From Streptomyces sp. cf386 (GTDB taxonomy: Bacteria; Actinomycetota; Actinomycetes; Streptomycetales; Streptomycetaceae): a stretch of 64,000 nt of DNA. The notes beneath the pieces were generated by a model. It worked only from the letters and a program-made list of their open reading frames with translations, had not been told where the DNA came from and searched no databases. Below are positions 1 through 8,781 of the stretch, piece after piece (position 1 is the first letter of the stretch; each line of letters begins with the position of its first letter). Location: positions 116,590 to 180,589 of the forward strand of contig NZ_FNHV01000019.1 in NCBI RefSeq assembly GCF_900103585.1, read 5' to 3'. The position numbers were made by a program, and so were the translations under genes.

Positions 1-1
1 A

Positions 2-3000
2 GCCGAAGGCGTTGACGCCCGCGATCAAGGGTCCGGGGGCGCTCCATTCCCGCTGCTCGGTGGCGAGTTCGAAGCCGGGCGCGACGCGTTCCAGGTAGGG
101 CGCGGGCGCGGCCGTGTTCGGGGAGGGCGGGATGTGCCGGTGCTGGAGTGCCAGGACCGTCTTGACCAGGCCCGGCATGCCGGCGGCGTTGAGCAGGTGT
201 CCGAGGTTCGCCTTGACCGAGCCGAGCAGGCGTGGGAGCCCGTCGGTACGGGGCGGGAAGGCGTGCCCGAGTGACCGCGCCTCGGTCGGGTCGCCCACCG
301 GGGTGCCGGTCCCGTGGGCCTCGACGTACGACACCGCGTCGGGGTCGATGCCGCAGTCGCCGTACGCCTGGGTGATGACCTCGCGCTGGGTGCGCGGGTT
401 GGGCGCGAGCAGGCTGAGGGACCGGCCGTCGTTGTTGACCGCTGTGCCGCGCACCAGGGCGAGTACCGGATCGCCGTCCCGCCGCGCGTCGTCCAGGCGG
501 GCGAGGACGAGGGCCGCTCCGCCTTCCCCGGGCACGATGCCGTCGGCGGCGGCGCCGAAGGGGCGGCCGTTGCCCGTCGGGGAGAGCGCGCCCGCGCGGG
601 CGAGCAGCCTGTGTCCGGTGGGGGTGAGGGCGAGTTGGACGCCGCCGACCACGGCGACGTCGCATTCGCCGCTCTGGAGGCTGCGGCGCGCCAGGTGGAG
701 CGCCACGAGCGCGGAGGAGCAGGCGGTGTCGACCGCGAGGGCGGGGCCGTCGAGGTCGAGCGCCTGGGAGAGGCGGGCGGCGATCAGGTTGGGGAGGTTG
801 CCGGTGAGCGCGCCGGGGTGGGCGGCCAGGTCGCCGTCCGTGGCGTCGGCCAGGATCTCCCGGTATCCGCTGTCGCTCACGGCGGCGAACACGCCGATCC
901 TGCGGCCGGTCCGCCGTGGCCCCGCGTACCCGGCGCGCTCCAGGGCCTCATGGGCCAGTTCCAGGAAGATCCGCGCCTGCGGGTCGGTCGCGCGGGCCTC
1001 CTCGTCGTCCAGGCCGAAGAAGGCGGCGTCGAAGTCCGCGGGATCCGGGAGGAAGGACCCGAAGAGGCCGGCGGCGGCGCCCGGTGCACTCTCCCAGCGG
1101 CCGGCAGGTACGGCTGTCACCGTGTCACGCCCCTCGACGAGCAGCTCCCAGAACGCCTCGGGCGTCGCAGCACCGGGGAACCGGCACGCCATACCGAGCA
1201 CCGCCACCGGCTGTGTCCTGGCGTTCTCGCCGGACGACACCGACGCGCGCTCGGCAGCCGTGTCCGTCACCCCGCCTGCGGATCCGGACACCACCGCAAC
1301 TCCCTTGTGAGAGCTGTCCAGTTGGGCCAGCACATGCCCGGCGAGCGCGGCCACCGTGTCGTGGTCGCGCAGCACTCGTGGGTCCGCCGTGACGGAGAAG
1401 GCGTCCTCGATCCCGGCGAGCACCGCCATCGCCTTCAGCGAGGAGCCCCCAAGTGCGAAGAACCGGTCGTCACGGTCGATGTCCGCCGGTGCGAGGTCCA
1501 GGGTCCGTGCCCAGATCCCCCGGACGACTTCCTCGACGTCGTGCCGCGAACGCGGCGCGGGCCCATGCGGACGGTACTCCTCCGCCCGGGCCGCCTCGGC
1601 CTCGCGTCGGACAGGCTCAGCCTCGGCCCGCGCCGCAGGCGGCCGTTCCTGTACCTCCGCCACCTCCGCCGACGGCCGCTGCTCGGCCGCCGCGGTCAGC
1701 CCCTCCTCGATCGCCGCGTACGCGCCCGCCTCGAACCGCACGCGCATCTCCCCGCGCCGCAGCTTGCCGCTCGTCGTGCGGGGGAACGCGCCGGGCGGCA
1801 GGGGCAGCACCCGTACGTCGTCGTGGCCGAGCGCCTCCCGGACCCGGGCCGCCACGGCGTCGAGCACGGGCAGGACCGTGGCGAGCGCGGGTCGCGCCCA
1901 CTGCGCGAACACCACGACACGGTCGCCCCCGGTGTCCGGATCGGTGGACCCGATCGCCGCCACCGTCCCCGCGGGCAGTCCCGGCGTGGCGGCGGCGGTC
2001 TCCTCGACGTCGGGTGCGTGGAAGGTACGGCCGCCGACGAAGACGACGTCCTTGTGCCGGCCGGTGACACACAGCCGGCCCTGGTCCAGGAAGCCGAGGT
2101 CGCCGGTGCGCAGCCAGCCGCCGGCGAACGCGGCGGCACTCGCCTCGGGGCTTCGGTGGTAGCCGCGGGCCACCTGAGGACCGCGTACCTCGATGTGACC
2201 GATGCCCCGGTCGCCGAGCGGCTCACCGGAGTCGTCGGTGACGCGGAGCTCGCAGTCCGCCACGGGGCGGCCCACATCCATCAGTTCGACGGCGTCCGGT
2301 CCGGGTCCGGCGGGAACGGCCCGGCCACGGCTCAGCGCCGTCCGGTCCAGCGTCAGCGGTGCGGCGATCTCCCCGAGCGGGGGCACGGTCACGGCGAGGG
2401 TGGCCTCGGCCAGCCCGTACACGGGCAGCATGGCCGCGGCGTCCAGCCCTGCCGGGCCGGCCTTGGCGGTGAACTCCCGCCACACCCGCGGGGCGATCGG
2501 CTCGGCGCCCACGAGCATCAGCCGTACGCAGCTCAGGTCCAGCCCTGCCCAGGTGCTGGCCGGCACCCGCCGTACCGCCAGCGCCAGCGCGAAGTTCGCC
2601 GCCGACAGCAGGGTCGCCCTGTGCCGTGTCACCGCTTCGAGCCAGCGGGCCGGGCGCTTGGCGAAGGTCAGCGGTTCGAGGCGCACCTGCTTCAGACGAG
2701 CCGCCATGGGGACGAGATGGGTGCCTATCAGGCCCATGTCGTGGAAGTACGGCATCCAGGTCGCCACCACGTCGTCCGAGGTGATCGCCATGGCGGCGCG
2801 GATCTGCCGGAGGTTCGCGAGCACGGCCTCATGGGTGAGTTCCACGCCCTTCGGGGCGCCGGTGCTGCCGGAGGAGAACTGCAGGAAGGCGATGTCCCGG
2901 GGGTCCCGCCGGGGCAGCGAGCGCAGCGGGTCGGCCTCGCGCAGCGCGGCCAGGCCCAGGGCGCGTACCGGGCCGGGGATCTCGGCGAGCACGGCCTCGG

Positions 3001-3355
3001 AGGCGTCGTCGACCAGCACGGCGGGCCTGCCGAGGAACTCCCACACCGGTCCGACCCGACGCGCCTCGGGGGCGAGCGGCACGGGTACGAGTCCCGCCGC
3101 CAGCGCGCCCCAGAACATCGGCTGGAAGTCCTCACCGAGCTCCGCGAGCAGCGGTACGGGCGTGCCGGGTTCGAGTCCCGCCGCGCGCAGACCCCCTGCC
3201 ACGCGCAGGGCGTCGTCGTGGAGTTCGGCGAAGGTGACGGCGCGTTCGCTTCCGTCACCGCGGACATGGACGACGACCTGACCGGGGGCCTTTGCCGCCG
3301 CGCGCAGCAGTAGGTCGAGGAGCGTGGTGGCCGTGCGGCGCCCGGGAGTCGGCAT
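2..3355 (-). CDS. Fatty acyl-AMP ligase / carrier protein / ketosynthase megasynthase (3'-truncated by window edge)
   Basis: About 1118 codons are in the window; the gene continues past the left edge. Residues 1-560 are an adenylate-forming domain with the ATP-binding motif FSSGSTGAPKG and a HDMGLIG motif typical of fatty acyl-AMP ligases (FAAL). Residues 600-690 are a carrier protein with LGGSSL (probable phosphopantetheine Ser about 639). From about residue 710 there is a type I ketosynthase with DTACSS (Cys about 879), HGTGTPVGDPTE (His about 1014) and NLGH (His about 1053). The ATG at 3355 follows a GGAAGGAA ribosome site. By family knowledge the FAAL activates a free fatty acid and loads it onto the carrier for ketosynthase extension; inference is a lipo-initiated polyketide or polyketide-peptide. 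The nearest neighbour is a SARP activator transcribed the same way. Downstream modules and the product cannot be seen. Confidence 0.9.
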   Translation of the reverse strand, partial: MPTPGRRTATTLLDLLLRAAAKAPGQVVVHVRGDGSERAVTFAELHDDALRVAGGLRAAGLEPGTPVPLLAELGEDFQPMFWGALAAGLVPVPLAPEARRVGPVWEFLGRPAVLVDDASEAVLAEIPGPVRALGLAALREADPLRSLPRRDPRDIAFLQFSSGSTGAPKGVELTHEAVLANLRQIRAAMAITSDDVVATWMPYFHDMGLIGTHLVPMAARLKQVRLEPLTFAKRPARWLEAVTRHRATLLSAANFALALAVRRVPASTWAGLDLSCVRLMLVGAEPIAPRVWREFTAKAGPAGLDAAAMLPVYGLAEATLAVTVPPLGEIAAPLTLDRTALSRGRAVPAGPGPDAVELMDVGRPVADCELRVTDDSGEPLGDRGIGHIEVRGPQVARGYHRSPEASAAAFAGGWLRTGDLGFLDQGRLCVTGRHKDVVFVGGRTFHAPDVEETAAATPGLPAGTVAAIGSTDPDTGGDRVVVFAQWARPALATVLPVLDAVAARVREALGHDDVRVLPLPPGAFPRTTSGKLRRGEMRVRFEAGAYAAIEEGLTAAAEQRPSAEVAEVQERPPAARAEAEPVRREAEAARAEEYRPHGPAPRSRHDVEEVVRGIWARTLDLAPADIDRDDRFFALGGSSLKAMAVLAGIEDAFSVTADPRVLRDHDTVAALAGHVLAQLDSSHKGVAVVSGSAGGVTDTAAERASVSSGENARTQPVAVLGMACRFPGAATPEAFWELLVEGRDTVTAVPAGRWESAPGAAAGLFGSFLPDPADFDAAFFGLDDEEARATDPQARIFLELAHEALERAGYAGPRRTGRRIGVFAAVSDSGYREILADATDGDLAAHPGALTGNLPNLIAARLSQALDLDGPALAVDTACSSALVALHLARRSLQSGECDVAVVGGVQLALTPTGHRLLARAGALSPTGNGRPFGAAADGIVPGEGGAALVLARLDDARRDGDPVLALVRGTAVNNDGRSLSLLAPNPRTQREVITQAYGDCGIDPDAVSYVEAHGTGTPVGDPTEARSLGHAFPPRTDGLPRLLGSVKANLGHLLNAAGMPGLVKTVLALQHRHIPPSPNTAAPAPYLERVAPGFELATEQREWSAPGPLIAGVNAFG

Positions 3356-3451
3356 GCGCTTCCTTCCTCATCGCACGGGGTCAGGCCCTCGTACGCGCCC
3401 TCCCGGAGTCCGGCACCGGGCAGGAGCATTGATGATCATTCACCTGTACGA

Positions 3452-3466
3452 CGACGAGTATCGTCG
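3452..3466. promoter_or_regulatory. Palindrome in megasynthase upstream region
   Basis: CGACGA-GTA-TCGTCG, six-base arms, lies about 100 bases upstream of the megasynthase start. A second imperfect palindrome (GTTCACCGGCGAAC) follows at 3471-3484. The 137-base gap between the SARP gene and the megasynthase must hold the megasynthase promoter unless they are cotranscribed. Either element could be an operator or part of a terminator; no function is established. Confidence 0.35.
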
Positions 3467-3492
3467 AACGGTTCACCGGCGAACCCGAGCAG

Positions 3493-5541
3493 TCATACGG
3501 CCAGATCGGTCAGGTGCGCCGAGACCGGGCCCAGGGTGAGCAGGCCACTGCCGGCACCGGCAAGTTCGTTCGCCGCCGGGGTGAGGGCCGCGTGGGCGCG
3601 TGCCATGGTCCGCCGGTCGCCGAGCGCCCGTGCCGCTCGCCCGGTGAGGCACCACAGTGCCTCCTGGAGGAGGTCGCGGGGCGGCTCGGGAGTCGCGTGG
3701 AGGGCCTCGGCGGCCTCCTGGCGGTGCCCCCGGTCGAGGAGGAGCAAGGGGCGTGCCCAGGGAGCGTACGGCCCCCAGACGGTGTCCTTGTCGGAGTCGT
3801 GGAAGTCGTCGGAGGCGTCGAACGCGTCGAACTCGTCGAAGCGGAGCGGCAGGGCGTGCCGCAGACGCAGGCACAGCAGCGCGAGCGGCAGCAGGCCGTC
3901 GGCGACGCCCGGCATGCCCGCGTCGTGCAGCAGGTCGGCGGCGTTCCGGTAGGCAGCCTCCACGTCCGTCGCCGAGGCCTGGCCGGTGGCGTCCAGTCGC
4001 AGTACGGCGTACCAGCCGGTGAACACGCCCACCAGTGGCCGTTCATGCCGTGCGGCCAGTGTGTCGGCGACGGCAGCGTGGTGGTCGGCCGCGGTGAAGT
4101 CCCCGAGGGCGCAGCGGGCCTGGAGCCGGACGAGGTGGCCGAGGATCTCGAAGTCGGGCAGGCCGTGCCGGGTGGAGAGCGCGACCAGTTCGGCGCCGAT
4201 CTCGTCACGGTGTGGGGCCAGCCCCGTGCGGCTGAAGCACTGCATGAAGGCCGCGTTGAGGGCGAAGGCCAGGAGCACCGGATCGTCCAGCCGGCGGGCG
4301 ATCTCCTCGGCCAGGCGGGCGGCCTGCGGGCCACGGGCGAGCGGGGTGCCGCGCGACTCCAGGGCGATCGTGGCCAGCAACCGTGCTTTCGCCGCCTCGT
4401 GGCCCACGGCGGGCAGGGCGGCGAGGGTGCGCTCCGCGACCGCGACCACCTGTGCGGCCTGTCCCGGGTCGTCGAGGCGCGTCCAGATCGCCGGGACGTC
4501 GTAGGCGCCGATCACGCGGGCGGTCAGTTCGGGGTCGCCCAGTTCCTCGGCAGCCGCCACGGCCGCGACCCGGTGCTCGCGGGCGGCCGGCAGTCCGCTC
4601 CCTCCGGTCACGGCGAGGCTGCGCAGCAGGTCGGCGGTCGACTCCAGGCGTGCCCGGGCGTCGGGCGCGACGGTGCGGTCGTAGGCGGCGGCGACCTGCT
4701 CCCAGACCTGGCCGGCGGGGTTGTCCGCCGCGCGGCCGAGATGGTCGGCCTGCCGGAGGATGTCCGTCTCCAGGGAGCGCAGTCCCGGGCCCGGGTCGAC
4801 TCCCAGTTGCTCGGCCAGCAGCCTGCGGGCCCGGCGGAGCACGTCCAGCGCGTCGGCCTGCCGGCCGGTTCGGTACAGCGCCAGGGCCAGCAGGCGCCAC
4901 GCGTTCTCCCGCCAGGGGTGCTCGGCCGAGTGCGCCCGGAGGTCGGCGGCCGCCCGGTCGGCCTGGCCGAGGGAGATCAGTGCCTCGGCCCGCAGCTCCA
5001 CGGCGTGCAGGCGCAGCTCGGCCAGGCGGCGGCTGTCGGCGCGGGCCCACGGCTGGTCGGCGAACTCCGCGTAGACGGGGCCGCGCCACCGGCCGAGCGC
5101 CTCCTCCAGCCGTACGGCCGCTTCCTTGGGCGGCAGCGCCGGGGCTGCGGCGACGGTCTCCTCGAAGCGCCAGGCGTCCACCGCGTCCGTCGTCGCGCGC
5201 AGGGCGTAGCCCGGGCCGTCGGTGACCAGCAGCCGGGCCGGGCTGCGGGGCGGGCGGTCCGGTTCGAGGGCGCGGCGCAACGCGGCGACGAAGGTGCGTA
5301 CGGCGCCGACCGCGTCGGCAGGCGGGTCCGTCCAGAGGTCGTCGACCAGTCGGGAGACGGGCACTACGCGTCCTCGAGCGATGATGAGCCGGGCCAGCAC
5401 CGAGCGGTGCCTCGGCCCCTTCAGAGGGATCGCGTTCCCGTCCCCGTCCCAGGCCGTCACCGGCCCGAGCACACCGAAGGCGGGTACCACAGCGTCCGCC
5501 GCACGGCGCTGTCGTGGGTCGCCCCGCCGCTGCTCATCCAC
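3493..5541 (-). CDS. SARP-family (BTAD) transcriptional activator
   Basis: 682 residues. The N-terminus (about 20-100) is an OmpR-type winged helix (LLGP-like start FGVLGPV, then LKGPRHRSVLARLI). Residues 105-255 are a bacterial transcriptional activation domain with TPR-like repeats (RLAELRLHAVELRAEALI, LGVDPGPGLRSLE). The C-terminal 400 residues are helical and Ala/Leu-rich, with no visible NB-ARC P-loop, so it is longer than a minimal SARP but lacks the AfsR ATPase core. SARPs bind heptameric direct repeats and switch on antibiotic-type clusters. Its position directly upstream of the FAAL-ketosynthase gene, in the same orientation, suggests it is the pathway-specific activator. Confidence 0.85.
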   Translation of the reverse strand: MDEQRRGDPRQRRAADAVVPAFGVLGPVTAWDGDGNAIPLKGPRHRSVLARLIIARGRVVPVSRLVDDLWTDPPADAVGAVRTFVAALRRALEPDRPPRSPARLLVTDGPGYALRATTDAVDAWRFEETVAAAPALPPKEAAVRLEEALGRWRGPVYAEFADQPWARADSRRLAELRLHAVELRAEALISLGQADRAAADLRAHSAEHPWRENAWRLLALALYRTGRQADALDVLRRARRLLAEQLGVDPGPGLRSLETDILRQADHLGRAADNPAGQVWEQVAAAYDRTVAPDARARLESTADLLRSLAVTGGSGLPAAREHRVAAVAAAEELGDPELTARVIGAYDVPAIWTRLDDPGQAAQVVAVAERTLAALPAVGHEAAKARLLATIALESRGTPLARGPQAARLAEEIARRLDDPVLLAFALNAAFMQCFSRTGLAPHRDEIGAELVALSTRHGLPDFEILGHLVRLQARCALGDFTAADHHAAVADTLAARHERPLVGVFTGWYAVLRLDATGQASATDVEAAYRNAADLLHDAGMPGVADGLLPLALLCLRLRHALPLRFDEFDAFDASDDFHDSDKDTVWGPYAPWARPLLLLDRGHRQEAAEALHATPEPPRDLLQEALWCLTGRAARALGDRRTMARAHAALTPAANELAGAGSGLLTLGPVSAHLTDLAV

Positions 5542-5621
5542 TGCTCATCCGCTCCCAGGAGGATCGAGGAACAAGATCCTCCAAGAGGCATCCTGCACCC
5601 ACCCATCGTTCCGCATCACCC

Positions 5622-5658
5622 AAGGAGCGCAGCCATGACCGTAAGGAGCGCAGCCATG
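5622..5658 (+). repeat. Tandem duplication of ribosome-binding site plus start codon
   Basis: The 16-base unit AAGGAGCGCAGCCATG occurs twice, at 5622-5637 and 5643-5658, offset by 21 bases so both ATGs are in the same frame. Each start has its own strong AAGGAG site with eight-base spacing. The products would differ only by seven N-terminal residues. Confidence 0.9.
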
Positions 5659-6534
5659 GCCCCTGTCATCGCCGGTTTCGATCATCACCGGGTCCCCGTC
5701 GCCGACGGAGTCTCCCTGCACACGGCGGTCGGCGGCTCCGGCCCGCCCCTCGTGCTGCTGCACGGCTTCCCGCAGACCCATCTGATGTGGCGCCATGTGG
5801 CCGCCGACCTCGCGGCCGACCACACGGTGATCTGCCCGGACCTGCGCGGCTACGGCGCCGCCGACAAGCCGGCGGAGACCGACGGCACCGTCTACGCCAA
5901 GCGCACCATGGCCGCGGACATCGTGGCCCTCGCCCGCGAACTCGGCCATGAGCGCTTCGCGTTGGCCGGACACGACCGGGGCGCCCTGGTGGCCTTCCGT
6001 GCCGCGCTCGACCATCCCGGCACGATCAGTCATCTGGCGTGCCTCGACGTCCTGCCGACCCTCGACATGTGGGAGGTGATGCACGGCGTCACCGCCGCCG
6101 TCGGCTTCCACCTCTACCTGATGGCCCAGCCGCCGGGCCTGCCCGAGCGCATGATCGGCGCCGCCCCGGACGCCTTCTTCGGCCACTTCCTCGACATCTG
6201 GACGACCGATCGGGCGGCCGTTCCGCCGGAGGTCCGCGCCGCCTACCTGGCGGCCTGCCGTGCGGCGGTGCCCTCCATCGTCGCCGACTACCGGGCCTCC
6301 GCCGGCGTCGACATCGAGCACGATCGGGCCGACCGGGCGGCGGGAAACACGCTGCGGATGCCGGTCAGTGTGCTCCAGCAGGACTGGGGCGCGGCCCTCG
6401 GCTTCGACGCCGCCGCGCTGTGGCGCGCCTGGGCACCGGATCTGCGGCACACCACGGTCGACTTCGGCCACTTCATGGCCGAGGAGGCGCCGGACGACAT
6501 CGCGAAGGCGTTGCGGGACCTGCTCGCCCGCTGA
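5635..6534 (+). CDS. Alpha/beta-hydrolase (haloacetate dehalogenase / epoxide hydrolase-like)
   Basis: 299 residues from the first ATG, or 292 from the second at 5656. LLHGFPQ forms the oxyanion region, AGHDRGA carries the aspartate nucleophile (D114 by the longer start), and HFMAEEAP carries the catalytic histidine near the C-terminus. An Asp rather than Ser nucleophile within GHDRGA is typical of haloalkane/fluoroacetate dehalogenases and soluble epoxide hydrolases, so a hydrolytic attack on a halide or epoxide is likely; substrate unknown. It runs divergently from the SARP gene and ends facing the TauD-type gene across a hairpin. No signal peptide; cytoplasmic. Confidence 0.82.
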   Translation: MTVRSAAMAPVIAGFDHHRVPVADGVSLHTAVGGSGPPLVLLHGFPQTHLMWRHVAADLAADHTVICPDLRGYGAADKPAETDGTVYAKRTMAADIVALARELGHERFALAGHDRGALVAFRAALDHPGTISHLACLDVLPTLDMWEVMHGVTAAVGFHLYLMAQPPGLPERMIGAAPDAFFGHFLDIWTTDRAAVPPEVRAAYLAACRAAVPSIVADYRASAGVDIEHDRADRAAGNTLRMPVSVLQQDWGAALGFDAAALWRAWAPDLRHTTVDFGHFMAEEAPDDIAKALRDLLAR

Positions 6535-6541
6535 GCCACGA

Positions 6542-6574
6542 GGCGTCCGGGGCAGCCGTCATCGGCCGGACGCC
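6542..6574. terminator. Hairpin between convergent genes
   Basis: Nine-base perfect arms GGCGTCCGG (6542-6550) and CCGGACGCC (6566-6574) with a 15-base loop sit between two converging stops. There is no T tract, usual for Streptomyces; it could serve both strands. Confidence 0.65.
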
Positions 6575-6593
6575 CGGCGTGGTCTATCAGCGC

Positions 6594-7568
6594 CTACCAG
6601 CGCCCCGGTTCGGTCCCGGTGACCGGTTCCGACGGTTTGCCGTCCACCCCGACCGGCACGTCACCGGCGAGCATCACCCGGTGCATGGTCCGGGGGAAGT
6701 CGAGGTGGGCGTTGTCGCTCGGGGCGAGGTGGATGGTGGCCCGGTTGTCCCAGAAGGCCACGCTGCCGGGCTCCCAGCGGAAACGGACCGTGTACTCCGG
6801 CCGCACGGCCTGCTCCAGCAGCATGTCGAGGATCGCCCGGCTCTCGGCCCGCGAGAGGTCGGCGATCTGCTCGACGTAGTAGCCGTTGACGTAGAGGACC
6901 CGCTCCCCCGTCTCCGGATGGACCCGCACGAGGGGATGCAGCGAGGCGACCTGATGGTCCAACAGATGCCGGACGTACGCGTCGTAGCCGGGCCGGGGCT
7001 GGTAGCCCACGCCGAGACGGTGCTCGGCCCGCAGCCCGTCCACGAACTCCCGCACCGGGCCGGAGAGTCCGGCGTACGCGGCCGCGAGGTTCGACCAGGT
7101 GGTGTCGCCGCCGTACGGCGGTACGGTCTCGGCGCGCAGGATCGTCGCGGCGGGCGGGTCGATACGGGCGCCGTGGTCGCAGTGCCAGCCGCGCAGCAGG
7201 GTGTGGCGGCGCCGTCGCAGCCACTCGTCGTGCTCCATGCCGAATTTCCCGCCCAGCTCCAGCCGGTCGGCGGTCGTCTCGATCTCGGGAAACTCCGCCG
7301 GAGAGGCGCTCCCCCGCTTGCGCAGGACGACCGCTTCGCCGAACCGGCGCGCGAGCGCCACATGCCCGGCGTGGTCCAGCCGTTGTCCGCGGAAGAACAC
7401 GACCTTCCAGCGCAGCACCGCCGCCCGGATCGCGCCGACCACAGCGTCGTCCAGCTCGCCGGCCAGGTCGACGCCCGCGATCTCCGCCCCGATGTGCCCG
7501 GCGACCGGTTTCGCCTCGATTCCCGCGACCTGCTCCGTCCCCTCCGCGGTGGCCCTGTCCGTCGTCAT
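6594..7568 (-). CDS. TauD/TfdA-family Fe(II)/2-oxoglutarate dioxygenase
   Basis: 324 residues. The iron-binding His-X-Asp is WHCDHG (H129, D131) and the distal His region is in the C-terminal NRATIHLA/HRVMLAG stretch, with an Arg-rich 2-oxoglutarate site nearby. Length and layout match alkylsulfatase/taurine dioxygenase-like enzymes that hydroxylate a small substrate next to a leaving group. The ATG at 7568 is preferred over the upstream in-frame start at 7592 because a GGAG lies at the right distance. No sulfonate transporter is adjacent, so the substrate is not indicated. Confidence 0.87.
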   Translation of the reverse strand: MTTDRATAEGTEQVAGIEAKPVAGHIGAEIAGVDLAGELDDAVVGAIRAAVLRWKVVFFRGQRLDHAGHVALARRFGEAVVLRKRGSASPAEFPEIETTADRLELGGKFGMEHDEWLRRRRHTLLRGWHCDHGARIDPPAATILRAETVPPYGGDTTWSNLAAAYAGLSGPVREFVDGLRAEHRLGVGYQPRPGYDAYVRHLLDHQVASLHPLVRVHPETGERVLYVNGYYVEQIADLSRAESRAILDMLLEQAVRPEYTVRFRWEPGSVAFWDNRATIHLAPSDNAHLDFPRTMHRVMLAGDVPVGVDGKPSEPVTGTEPGRW

Positions 7569-7650
7569 GCGCACTCCGTCGATGGTCCGCACCGGCTCCG
7601 GTCCGAGCCGGTTCCAGGAAGATCGTGACAGGGTTCGGCGGGTGTGGCGA

Positions 7651-8781
7651 CTAGCGGGCGGAGACAGTCAGGTCCCACATGCTGATGCCGTCGTCGGAGG
7701 TGGTGACGGCGACGGGAGTTCCTGCCGTTTCGGTGACCATCTGGAGATGGTGGCCGGTGAGCGGCTCTCCGATCTGCTCGCCGCCGGCCAGATCCCACAG
7801 TCGGGTGGTGCCGTCATTGCTGCCGGTCACGGCGATCGTGCGGCCCGCGACCCTCGCGGTGCCCAGTGTCTGGACGCTGTCGGTGTGGCCGGTCATCGGT
7901 GCTCCGATCGGCTCCTGAGTGGTGAGGTCCCACATGTGCACCGCGCTCTTGTTCCAGGCGTCACCGCCGGCCACCACCACGGTCCGGCCGTTCACCTCGG
8001 TGATCGCGATGGCCCGCACCACGGGCTCGATACCGGTGAGGTTCTTACCTATCTGTTCCCCGCTGAGGAGGTCCCAGGCCTGAAGGAAGTCGTCGTGGCC
8101 TCCGGTGACGGCGACCGGTCGGCCGTCGACGAGACCGGCTCCCATCCCTCCGTTGTAACTGCCCTCGACTTCCGCGACCTGTTCCCCTTCCCGAGTCAGA
8201 TTCCAGGCCAGCAACCTGCCTTCCTCGCAGCTGCTGACGGCGATCAGCCCCTGGTCGGATACCACGGTGGTGAGCGAGCAGACGCCCAGACCATGACCGG
8301 TCAGCGTCTTGCCGATCTTGCGCCCGGTGCGCAGATCCCAGACCCGCACCGCCCCTCCGATGGTTTCCCCCTCCTCGGGAATCGACAGATCGAACCGGCC
8401 GCCGCCGGTCACGACCACAGGACGCCCGTCCAGACGCGCCACCGTCAGGACCGAGACGACATCGTCCGCTTCGAACTGCGGCCTGTCGTCGACGTCGGGG
8501 TCGTCCTCGTCCCACACGCCGTTCTCGTAGTACCAGGCGTCCTCCGGTCCGGCGGCGTCGAGTTCCAGGGGACGCTCGGCGCATGCACCACCGGTGAGGT
8601 CGCAGGTCCACAGGCTCCCGTCGTAGTCGACGCCGACCGAGACGAGAGCACCGTCCACCTCCATGACAGGAAGGGTGTCGTGGCTACGGTCATGGGTGTG
8701 GCCGGAGAAGTGACGCAGCATTCGATCATCAGTTATGCCCGGGACTCTGACTCCCCACACTGACAGCCCAGTTGCCGTCAC
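7651..8781 (-). CDS. WD40-repeat beta-propeller protein
   Basis: 376 residues with repeated blades ending in WD: VRVWDLRTGRKIG, LLAWNLTREGE, LQAWDLLSGEQIG, VHMWDLTTQEPIG, TRLWDLAGGEQIG and ISMWDLT. About six or seven blades are recognisable; the first is degenerate. There is no kinase, protease or STAND domain at the N-terminus, unlike many Streptomyces WD40 proteins, so it is a bare propeller. The GTG start overlaps the stop of the P-loop kinase gene (GTGA), implying translational coupling. Probably a protein-interaction scaffold; partner unknown. Confidence 0.82.
   Translation of the reverse strand: MTATGLSVWGVRVPGITDDRMLRHFSGHTHDRSHDTLPVMEVDGALVSVGVDYDGSLWTCDLTGGACAERPLELDAAGPEDAWYYENGVWDEDDPDVDDRPQFEADDVVSVLTVARLDGRPVVVTGGGRFDLSIPEEGETIGGAVRVWDLRTGRKIGKTLTGHGLGVCSLTTVVSDQGLIAVSSCEEGRLLAWNLTREGEQVAEVEGSYNGGMGAGLVDGRPVAVTGGHDDFLQAWDLLSGEQIGKNLTGIEPVVRAIAITEVNGRTVVVAGGDAWNKSAVHMWDLTTQEPIGAPMTGHTDSVQTLGTARVAGRTIAVTGSNDGTTRLWDLAGGEQIGEPLTGHHLQMVTETAGTPVAVTTSDDGISMWDLTVSAR

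Noticed and set aside
314..3313. 999-codon plus-strand frame opposite the FAAL-KS gene
   Set aside because: Translation is repetitive Gly/Arg/Gln without motifs; the minus strand shows all catalytic residues of FAAL, carrier and KS.
3514..5634. N-terminal extension of the alpha/beta-hydrolase frame
   Set aside because: Antisense to the SARP gene, not domain-like; real starts with ribosome sites are at 5635/5656.
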